Shown here: positions 1 through 5,920 of the stretch, in pieces
Numbering within the stretch: position 1 is the stretch's first letter
Layout: each line of letters opens with the position of its first letter
Origin: UBA7985 sp965661545
Lineage (GTDB): Bacteria; Pseudomonadota; Alphaproteobacteria; UBA7985
Assembly: GCA_965661545.1 (NCBI GenBank)
Contig: CBFIEF010000043.1
Span: 1-17,868 of the forward strand
Direction of reading: 5' to 3'
DNA length: 17,868 nucleotides
Made by a program: the position numbers and the translations under genes
The notes under the pieces: model-generated
What the model was told of the DNA's origin: nothing
The model's input: only the letters and a program-made list of their open reading frames with translations
Database searches by the model: none

Positions 1-758
1 CTGCGACCTCACCGGACCGACTGCCGAAGAAAGACGACTCTGGTGGCGCGGTAGTGCCCTCCACCCTGCGGACAGATGCGACGGCACTGGCAAAGTTGCA
101 GGCGGCTATCCCGACAGAACCCTCTCCACCCCGTCCGTTTACCCCCAGTCAAATGCTGCCTGAACCCGCTGCGCCCTCGCCGCTGGAGGCGCTGCACAAG
201 CTCAAGGGGACAGGTTCGACCGCTCGGCGCCATCGGTCAGGCTCCCCGTTCTTCCGCGGAAATGTGCTGCACGGTTTGCTGCAACGCTTGCCTGAAATCC
301 CACAGGATGAGCGCGAAGCCGCAGCGCGGCGGTATCTGAGCCGGCCTTCGTTCGATTTGATCCCGGCACAGGTCGATGACTGGAGCCGAGAAGCGCTGGC
401 CATCACCAACGACCCAGACTTCGCAGACTTGTTTAGCGCAACCAGCCGCGCAGAGGTTGCCGTGACAGGCATCATTGGCGAGTTGGTGGTCTCCGGCCAA
501 ATTGACCGGTTGGTTGAGCGAGAAGACGACGTGTGGGTGGTCGACTACAAGTCGAACAGGCCCCCGCCAACCACCGCCGCTCACGTGCCCGAGAGCTATC
601 GTGCACAGCTGGCCGCCTATAAATCTGTGCTCGAGGGCTTGTATCCGGGAAAGCCAATTCGCACGTTCCTGCTATGGACAGAAACGCCGCGATTGATGGA
701 AGTCCCTGTCGGGAATGACGACCTGCCTCCCTCCGCGAAATCAACTGGCGGCAATTGA
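1..758 (+). CDS. addA: ATP-dependent helicase/nuclease AddA, C-terminal part (5' end outside window)
   Basis: This is the last 251 codons of a gene open from the window edge (first full codon at 3) to a TGA at 756-758. The visible part is the RecB-family PD-(D/E)XK nuclease domain of the AddAB (RexAB) double-strand-break repair enzyme, which resects DNA ends for RecA loading. The nuclease motifs appear in order: FFRGNVLHGLLQ with the motif-I histidine, GQIDRLV with the metal-binding Asp, VWVVDYKSNR with the Asp and Lys of the core motif, and YRAQLAAY with the late Tyr/Gln. All expected catalytic residues are therefore present. A Pro-rich stretch before the domain (PSPPRPFTPSQ) is a likely linker after the helicase part. 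The next gene is trxA, 92 bp downstream on the same strand, the usual alphaproteobacterial order. The family is clear, and the Add naming leans on this context. Confidence 0.9.
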   Translation, partial: ATSPDRLPKKDDSGGAVVPSTLRTDATALAKLQAAIPTEPSPPRPFTPSQMLPEPAAPSPLEALHKLKGTGSTARRHRSGSPFFRGNVLHGLLQRLPEIPQDEREAAARRYLSRPSFDLIPAQVDDWSREALAITNDPDFADLFSATSRAEVAVTGIIGELVVSGQIDRLVEREDDVWVVDYKSNRPPPTTAAHVPESYRAQLAAYKSVLEGLYPGKPIRTFLLWTETPRLMEVPVGNDDLPPSAKSTGGN

Positions 759-837
759 CGTCGCTGGTCTGGTCATCTTAGGGTCGTGCCGAGTCTTGAT
801 TTTATACGTCTTGCGCCACCGAGCGCGCGTTATGGTG

Positions 838-844
838 AAAGGAG
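838..844 (+). promoter_or_regulatory. Ribosome binding site of trxA
   Basis: AAAGGAG lies 6 nt before the ATG at 851. It is one of the strongest Shine-Dalgarno matches in the window and fixes the trxA start. I saw no convincing -35/-10 pair in the 92-bp gap after addA, so trxA may be read through from addA or use a non-canonical promoter. Confidence 0.75.
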
Positions 845-850
845 CCGATA

Positions 851-1171
851 ATGGCTGTTGTTGAAGTTACCGATGCCACGTTCCAGTCTGAAGTGGTTGG
901 ATCCGACAAGCCTGTTTTGGTCGATTGCTGGGCGGACTGGTGCATGCCGTGCAAGGCGATTGCACCTTCGCTGGATCAGCTGTCCGATGAGATGGCCGAG
1001 CAAATCACCATCACGAAGCTGAACGTCGATCAAAACCAGGCGACAGCGCAGGGTTTGAACGTGCGTAACCTGCCGACGCTGATGATCTTCAAGGGCGGTG
1101 CGCCGGTCGCGATGCTCGCAGGCGCCCAGCCGAAGTCGTCGATCAAGTCGTGGATCGAGCGCAACATCTGA
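851..1171 (+). CDS. trxA: Thioredoxin TrxA with a CMPC active site
   Basis: This is a 106-aa cytosolic thioredoxin, the normal length for TrxA, which passes electrons from thioredoxin reductase to protein disulfides. The fold markers are in place: VLVDCWADWC ahead of the active site, W30-C31-M32-P33-C34-K35, the buried Asp25, and the cis-proline in NLPTLMIFKGG (Pro75). The active site is odd: the dipeptide between the cysteines is Met-Pro, while classical thioredoxins have Gly-Pro. An extra cysteine (Cys26) sits where the family usually has Phe. Substitutions between the cysteines are known to shift redox potential in this family; whether they do so here is inference. The start follows a strong ribosome binding site. 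The TGA stop directly abuts the stop of the convergent PIN gene, and a hairpin downstream probably ends its transcript. Confidence 0.93.
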   Translation: MAVVEVTDATFQSEVVGSDKPVLVDCWADWCMPCKAIAPSLDQLSDEMAEQITITKLNVDQNQATAQGLNVRNLPTLMIFKGGAPVAMLAGAQPKSSIKSWIERNI

Positions 1172-1269
1172 TCAAAGATCAGATAAGCGGTAAACGATTG
1201 GAAAGGGTTCGCCGTCGGTGAACCCTTTGTCATTTGTGACAAAGGCATCGCAGCCTTGGTCCAAGGCTG
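1166..1269. repeat. Cluster of four inverted repeats at the trxA/PIN gene convergence
   Basis: Four perfect or near-perfect inverted repeats lie in about 104 bp. (1) ATCTGATC-AAA-GATCAGAT, 1166-1184, covers both stop codons. (2) AAAGGGTTC and GAACCCTTT arms, 1202-1210 and 1220-1228. (3) CCTTTGTCA-TTTG-TGACAAAGG, 1224-1245, shares bases 1224-1228 with repeat 2, so the two cannot form together. (4) CAGCCTTGG-T-CCAAGGCTG, 1251-1269. All but the first few bases lie inside the 3' coding end of the PIN gene. The dyads are seen directly in the sequence; any role in termination, RNA stability or antisense control is inference. Confidence 0.8.
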
Positions 1270-1612
1270 TGGCAAAGTGCAGGGCGTCGGGCAGATCGAG
1301 TTTGAAGTCCAGCGAGACTTGCGGCGCGGTCCATAACACGCGGGAGCTTAGCGGCTGAAGCTCGATGCCAAAACGATCGCCGTCAAAAAAGCGCTCGTAG
1401 GCCAGCAGAACCGATTCATTATCCCGCCGAACGGCCCCCATCATGCACTCACTGACCACCAACTCACTGCTGATCAGTTCGGCACCTTCTTGGGCTAGTT
1501 CGCGGAGAATGTGGTGCACCAAACTGTGATAGTCGGAATTCTTCTCGACCAGATAAATGACGACGTTGGCGTCAAGATAGACCCTTTGGCTTTGCAGAAG
1601 GTCATCCATCAT
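1172..1612 (-). CDS. PIN-domain protein, VapC-like ribonuclease with no visible antitoxin
   Basis: This is a 146-aa PIN-domain protein, the usual size for VapC-type endoribonucleases. The four acidic metal-binding positions are visible: Asp in RVYLDANVVIYLVE, Glu in ELVVSECMMG, Asp in LDLPDALHFATAL, and Asp in AFVTNDKGF. Such proteins cut RNA, commonly tRNA or rRNA, and are normally held inactive by a small DNA-binding antitoxin encoded just upstream. Here the upstream gene is folC, whose stop lies 3 nt before this ATG, and no small antitoxin frame is seen. It therefore looks like the last gene of the pyrF-trp-accD-folC operon and is probably translated by coupling to folC. An alternative ATG lies one codon downstream. 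The family call is firm; toxin activity and target are unknown. Confidence 0.85.
   Translation of the reverse strand: MMDDLLQSQRVYLDANVVIYLVEKNSDYHSLVHHILRELAQEGAELISSELVVSECMMGAVRRDNESVLLAYERFFDGDRFGIELQPLSSRVLWTAPQVSLDFKLDLPDALHFATALDQGCDAFVTNDKGFTDGEPFPIVYRLSDL
1202..1228 (+). terminator. Probable trxA terminator hairpin
   Basis: The stem has nine Watson-Crick pairs (AAAGGGTTC with GAACCCTTT). In the trxA-sense RNA it extends by a G-U wobble and two more G-C pairs to a GUC loop, giving 12 pairs. On the opposite strand the wobble becomes a C/A mismatch, so the longer stem favours trxA-sense RNA. It starts 31 nt after the trxA stop. The tail is only weakly U-rich (GTCATTTGTG), so termination may be partial. 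The element lies inside the PIN coding sequence. Confidence 0.5.
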
Positions 1613-1615
1613 CGG

Positions 1616-2872
1616 TCAAACGGCCTTTCGTCCGCTGGCGACGGTTGCGCCCTGATTTTCGGCCAAGAACGCCCCCGCCAGATAAAGCGACCCACACACC
1701 AAAATCATGCCCGGTGATTCGCCCTGTAACGCCGCAAGCGCAGCGGCGATTGAGGGTGCGGTTTCTGCGGCAGCGTGCCCGGCGGCATTGGCGGCGTCCT
1801 CGGCAGATAGCGTGGCAGAGGCCCCTGGAATTTCCACAGCAATGGCCCGGCTGACCTTGGGCAGCAAGGGTTGCACAAAGCCCTGCGCGTCCTTGGTTTC
1901 GAGCAAGCCGTACAACAGATAAATCGGCTTATCCTCGGGCAGGCTGCTGGCAATGGCGCGTCCGGCGTTGGCGTTGTGAGCTCCATCGATGACCAACTGA
2001 TGCTTGCCACTGCCCGCCTTGGCCCACAGTTCGCCCTCGGCGATGGTCTGCATCCGCGCTGGCCAAGTGGCCTGCCGCATCCCTCGGCCAATGCTCAGGG
2101 GGTCAATGCCGATAAAGCGCGCGGCGGCAGAGGCCAGGGCGGCGTTGGTGCGTTGGAAATCACCCAACAGGCTGAGTTTGGCGTTCTTGGACACCGGATT
2201 AACCGGCAGCGCCTCAACCCCGCGAGCCCGCGCTTCTTCGAGCAGTACAGGGGTAACGCTGGCGTCTTGGGGCACGTAGAAGGCCTGAACGCCCGGTTTG
2301 AAGATCCCTGCTTTTTCCCGTGCAATATCCTCAATGGTATCGCCCAGAAAGTGCTGGTGGTCGATGTCGATACGGGAAATCAGTGACAGGGCAACGGCTT
2401 CGGGGGGCAGAATGTTCGTCGCGTCCAATCGGCCGCCCAGTCCTGTTTCCAGCAAAACAAAATCCGCAGGCGTTTCGGAGAAAGCGAGGAAAGCGGCGGC
2501 TGTTGTCAGCTCAAAAAACGTACCGGGCACGTCGCCGTTCGCTGCCTCAACCCGGTTCAGGACATCGAGCAAGGCCGCGTCGCTGATGGTTTGGCCTGCG
2601 AGCTGAATCCGCTCAGCAAAGCGGACTAAGTGGGGGCTGGTGTATACGTGGACGGTCTTGCCTGCCGCTTCGAGCATGGCCTTGAGGAAGGCCAGCGTGG
2701 ATCCCTTGCCATTGGTGCCCGCAACGTGGATCGCGGGCGGCATACGGCGTTCGGGACGACCCATGTCTTCGAGTAAAGCGTCCAAGCGGTCGAGCGACAG
2801 GTCAATGAGTTTGGGGTGCAGAGCAAGAAAGCGGTCAAGCGCAGCTTTTACGCTCTCGTCTTCATGCATCAT
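1616..2872 (-). CDS. folC: Bifunctional dihydrofolate synthase / folylpolyglutamate synthase
   Basis: This 418-aa Mur-ligase-family enzyme adds glutamate to dihydropteroate and then to tetrahydrofolates in the cytosol. Landmarks are the ATP-binding P-loop HVAGTNGKGST (about residues 49-59), the omega-loop-like YTSPHLVRFAERI, LLETGLGGRLDATN (140-153), DHQHFLGDTIEDIAREKAGI with the Lys that is carbamylated in the family (Lys188), and VIDGAHNANAGRA in the C-terminal domain. Length is normal. The ATG at 2872 overlaps the accD stop in an ATGA arrangement, which implies translational coupling; a second in-frame ATG follows immediately. accD-folC adjacency is common in alphaproteobacteria. The identity is secure. 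Confidence 0.95.
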   Translation of the reverse strand: MMHEDESVKAALDRFLALHPKLIDLSLDRLDALLEDMGRPERRMPPAIHVAGTNGKGSTLAFLKAMLEAAGKTVHVYTSPHLVRFAERIQLAGQTISDAALLDVLNRVEAANGDVPGTFFELTTAAAFLAFSETPADFVLLETGLGGRLDATNILPPEAVALSLISRIDIDHQHFLGDTIEDIAREKAGIFKPGVQAFYVPQDASVTPVLLEEARARGVEALPVNPVSKNAKLSLLGDFQRTNAALASAAARFIGIDPLSIGRGMRQATWPARMQTIAEGELWAKAGSGKHQLVIDGAHNANAGRAIASSLPEDKPIYLLYGLLETKDAQGFVQPLLPKVSRAIAVEIPGASATLSAEDAANAAGHAAAETAPSIAAALAALQGESPGMILVCGSLYLAGAFLAENQGATVASGRKAV

Positions 2873-3807
2873 GCTTGGTCAAAACTCGCGATGGGTTCAT
2901 CTTCGGCCATGGGAGGCGTGCTGTCTGCGTTAGGATCAGCCGGGACATTAGGGCCAAGCTCGCCGCGCAGCAGCCCAAACAGCATGATCAAGCGCGCGCG
3001 CAACTCCAGCCGGTCCACGACTTGATCGACCATACCGTGCTCTTGCAGGTACTCGGCAGTTTGGAAGTCGTCGGGGAGCTGCTCGCGGATGGTTTCCTCG
3101 ATCACCCGGCGACCAGCAAAACCAATCACAGCATTGGGTTCGGATATCGTCAGGTCACCCAGCATCGCAAAGCTGGCGGTGACGCCGCCGGTGGTTGGAT
3201 TGGTCAGCAGAACCACGTAGGGCAAGCGCGCTTCCCGCATGTGCTCGACGGCAATGATCGAGCGGGGCATTTGCATCAGGCTCAAAATACCCTCCTGCAT
3301 GCGCGCCCCGCCACTGGCCGGAACGACGAGAAGAGCGGCTTGGTTGGCGACAGCAGCTTCTGCTGCGAGGACCAATGCCTCACCCACCGCGCGGCCCATC
3401 GAGCCGCCCATGAAGGCAAAGTTGAAGGCCGCAATGATGACTGGCGCATCGCCCATCGTGCCTTTGGCGACGATTACGGCGTCCTTTTCATCTGTCTTGG
3501 ACTGATATTCTTTCAGTCGTGCGATGTAAGGCTTTTTGTCTTTGAACTTCAGCGGATCGGCAGGCAGCTCTGGCTGCTCTAGCCGCTGGTACGCGCCGTC
3601 GTCGAACAGGCTATCCAGACGCTCCACCACGCTCATCCGATGGTGGTGACCACAGTGGGTGCACACCTGCAGATTCTCCGCGAGCGCCTTGTGGAACAGC
3701 ATCTGGTCGCAAGACTGACACTTGGTCCAAAGGTTATCGGGCGTTTCTTTCTTGTTGCCGACCAGTCGTTGAATACCGGGACGGACGTGTCGAGATAGCC
3801 AGTTCAT
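2869..3807 (-). CDS. accD: Acetyl-CoA carboxylase carboxyltransferase subunit beta
   Basis: This 312-aa AccD forms the carboxyltransferase with AccA and moves the carboxyl group from biotinyl-BCCP to acetyl-CoA, the first step of fatty-acid synthesis. The N-terminal four-cysteine zinc ribbon is intact (Cys30, Cys33, Cys49, Cys52, in TKCQSC and VCTHCGHHH). The crotonase-like core shows FMGGSMGRAVGEAL and VPASGGARMQEG, the glycine-rich acyl-CoA/oxyanion region. The start is fixed by TGAGG at 3812-3816 just before the ATG. It sits 16 nt after trpA and overlaps folC by 4 nt. The C-terminus is acidic and probably disordered after about residue 285. Confidence 0.95.
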   Translation of the reverse strand: MNWLSRHVRPGIQRLVGNKKETPDNLWTKCQSCDQMLFHKALAENLQVCTHCGHHHRMSVVERLDSLFDDGAYQRLEQPELPADPLKFKDKKPYIARLKEYQSKTDEKDAVIVAKGTMGDAPVIIAAFNFAFMGGSMGRAVGEALVLAAEAAVANQAALLVVPASGGARMQEGILSLMQMPRSIIAVEHMREARLPYVVLLTNPTTGGVTASFAMLGDLTISEPNAVIGFAGRRVIEETIREQLPDDFQTAEYLQEHGMVDQVVDRLELRARLIMLFGLLRGELGPNVPADPNADSTPPMAEDEPIASFDQA

Positions 3808-3823
3808 AGAACCTCAGATCCGG

Positions 3824-4639
3824 TTAGCGGACACCCTGTGACAGGGTCTTTGTAAACTTTAGCACAGCATCGACCAAGCCGGGCTTTGGGTTGCCGTCAT
3901 CGTCGAGATTGTTTTCGATCTGCCGAACGATGGCGGAACCAACCACGGCAGCTTCGGCAACAGTACCAATTTCGCGAACCTGCTCCGGGGTGTTGATGCC
4001 AAAGCCCACAGCGATGGGCAGGTCGGTCAGCTTTTTCAACCGGGCGACCGCAGCTTCGACGTTTGACTGCGTTGCTGAAGCTGCGCCGGTGATGCCGGTG
4101 ATCGAAACGTAGTAGACAAAGCCTGACGTGTTATTCAACACGGCGGGCAAGCGGGCTTCATCGGTCGTTGGGGTCGCCAAACGGATGAAGTTCATGCCTG
4201 CTTCATTGGCTGGAATACACAGCTCGTCGTCTTCTTCGGGGGGCAGATCCACGACAATCAAACCATCCACGCCAGCCGCTTTGGCCGCAGCGAGGAAACG
4301 ATCAACACCGTAGATGTAGATGGGGTTATAGTAGCCCATCAGGATCAGCGGCGTGTCCCGGTCTTCCTTGCGAAATTCCTGAACCATCTCCAGCGTCTTG
4401 GGCAGGGTTTGCCCATTTCTGAGCGCGCGCTGCGCGGCCAGCTGGATCGCAACGCCGTCGGCCATGGGATCAGTAAAGCACATCCCCAGCTCGATGATGT
4501 CAGCACCGGCGGATGGCAGGCCTTTGAGGATCTCCAGACTGGTGTCCATGTTGGGGTCGCCAGACATGATGTAGGAGACAAATCCCGGCCGCCCTTGGGT
4601 CTTCAGTTCAGCGAATTTGGTGTCGATCCGCGTACTCAT
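3824..4639 (-). CDS. trpA: Tryptophan synthase alpha subunit
   Basis: This is a 271-aa TIM-barrel subunit that cleaves indole-3-glycerol phosphate to indole and glyceraldehyde 3-phosphate and channels indole to TrpB. Catalytic Glu50 (in DIIELG) and Asp61 (in DPMADG) are present, as is the loop SITGITGAASATQ and the phosphate-site GFGINTPEQV. The ATG at 4639 overlaps the trpB stop (ATGA), which settles the start; the same frame stays open about 65 codons further into trpB but has no family similarity there. Odd: the usually very conserved catalytic loop reads GMCFTDPMADGV, with Cys54 and Val63 where prolines are expected. The base sequence supports both changes. Confidence 0.95.
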   Translation of the reverse strand: MSTRIDTKFAELKTQGRPGFVSYIMSGDPNMDTSLEILKGLPSAGADIIELGMCFTDPMADGVAIQLAAQRALRNGQTLPKTLEMVQEFRKEDRDTPLILMGYYNPIYIYGVDRFLAAAKAAGVDGLIVVDLPPEEDDELCIPANEAGMNFIRLATPTTDEARLPAVLNNTSGFVYYVSITGITGAASATQSNVEAAVARLKKLTDLPIAVGFGINTPEQVREIGTVAEAAVVGSAIVRQIENNLDDDGNPKPGLVDAVLKFTKTLSQGVR

Positions 4640-5874
4640 TGGGTGGTTTCCCCCATTACATCGGCCATGTCGAAGCCCAGATGCTTGGCGACGGTAAAAA
4701 TGTCTTTGTCGCCACGACCGCACATGTTCATGATCATGATGTGGTCTTTGGGCAGGTCCGGTGCGATCTTCGCAACGTGCGAGAGCGCGTGGGACGGCTC
4801 CAGCGCAGGAATGATGCCTTCGGTCCGGCAGCACAGCTGGAACGCTTCCAAAGCTTCCTTGTCTGTGGCGTAGACGTATTCCACGCGACCAATGTCACGC
4901 AGCCAAGAGTGTTCAGGGCCAATGCCTGGATAATCGAGACCAGCAGAAATCGAGTGGCCCTCGATGATTTGGCCGTCGTCGTCCTGCAGCAGGTAAGTCC
5001 GATTGCCGTGCAGCACGCCCGGCTTACCGCCAGTCAGTGATGCAGCGTGTTCATCGCCTTCAAGCCCATGACCGCCTGCTTCGACACCAATGATGCGAAC
5101 GTCTGTATCATCGAGGAAGGGGTGGAACAGACCCAGAGCGTTTGAGCCGCCACCAATGCACGCGACCAGCGAATCTGGCAGTCGGCCTTCGCGTTCCATC
5201 ATCTGCTCTTTGGCTTCGGTACCAATCACAGACTGGAAGTCGCGGACCATCGCCGGGTAAGGATGCGGACCAGCGGCGGTGCCGATGATGTAGAACGTAT
5301 CTTCGACGTTGGTTACCCAATCGCGCAGCGCTTCGTTCATCGCGTCTTTGAGCGTGCCGGAGCCAGAGGTCACAGGCACAATCTCAGCGCCCAGAAGCCG
5401 CATGCGGAAGACATTCGGGGCCTGACGCTCGACATCGGTTGCACCCATGTAAACCGTACACGGCAAGCCGAATAATGCGCAAACCGTGGCTGTTGCAACA
5501 CCGTGCTGACCCGCGCCGGTTTCGGCGATAATCCGGGTCTTGCCCATGCGTCGCGCCAACAGGATTTGGCCCAAGCAGTTGTTGATCTTGTGCGCACCGG
5601 TGTGGTTCAGCTCGTCGCGCTTAAAGTAAATCTTTGCGCCGCCGAGTTCCTCGGTCAGCCGCTCAGCAAAATACAGCGGACTTGGCCGACCGACGTAGTC
5701 GCGCGCGAGCATGTTGAACTCTTCCCAGAACGCAGGGTCAGGCTTAGCCGCGCCCCATTCCCGTTCCAGATCAAGGATCAAAGGCATCAGGGTTTCGGCA
5801 ACAAAGCGGCCACCGAAAATACCGAACAAACCGCGCTCGTCCGGACCGGTCTTGAATGAATTGGGCGTGGACAT
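4636..5874 (-). CDS. trpB: Tryptophan synthase beta subunit
   Basis: This 412-aa PLP enzyme condenses indole with serine to give tryptophan and forms the alpha2-beta2 complex with TrpA. The Schiff-base Lys96 is in LNHTGAHKINN, catalytic Glu118 is in IIAETGAGQHG, and the PLP phosphate loop GGGSNALG is at 241-248. Length and all core motifs are normal. The start has a good ribosome binding site (AGGA about 5 nt before the ATG). It follows the trpF fusion gene by 46 bp and overlaps trpA by 4 nt. No trp leader peptide or attenuator is apparent in the 46-bp gap. Confidence 0.96.
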   Translation of the reverse strand: MSTPNSFKTGPDERGLFGIFGGRFVAETLMPLILDLEREWGAAKPDPAFWEEFNMLARDYVGRPSPLYFAERLTEELGGAKIYFKRDELNHTGAHKINNCLGQILLARRMGKTRIIAETGAGQHGVATATVCALFGLPCTVYMGATDVERQAPNVFRMRLLGAEIVPVTSGSGTLKDAMNEALRDWVTNVEDTFYIIGTAAGPHPYPAMVRDFQSVIGTEAKEQMMEREGRLPDSLVACIGGGSNALGLFHPFLDDTDVRIIGVEAGGHGLEGDEHAASLTGGKPGVLHGNRTYLLQDDDGQIIEGHSISAGLDYPGIGPEHSWLRDIGRVEYVYATDKEALEAFQLCCRTEGIIPALEPSHALSHVAKIAPDLPKDHIMIMNMCGRGDKDIFTVAKHLGFDMADVMGETTQ

Positions 5875-5920
5875 TGTTTTCCTGTCTCGTCTTCAGAATC
5901 GGGCAAACACTAACAGCGTT

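Noticed and set aside
1613..1700. Antitoxin gene for the PIN protein
   Set aside because: The region upstream of the PIN start is folC coding sequence and no separate small frame with a start site was found on the same strand.
2875..3582. 235-codon open frame on the + strand opposite accD
   Set aside because: It is antisense to a clear accD with intact motifs, and the translation is His/Gln-rich with no domain.
4640..4834. N-terminal extension of trpA inside trpB
   Set aside because: The frame is open by chance; the ATGA overlap and the family N-terminus both place the start at 4639.
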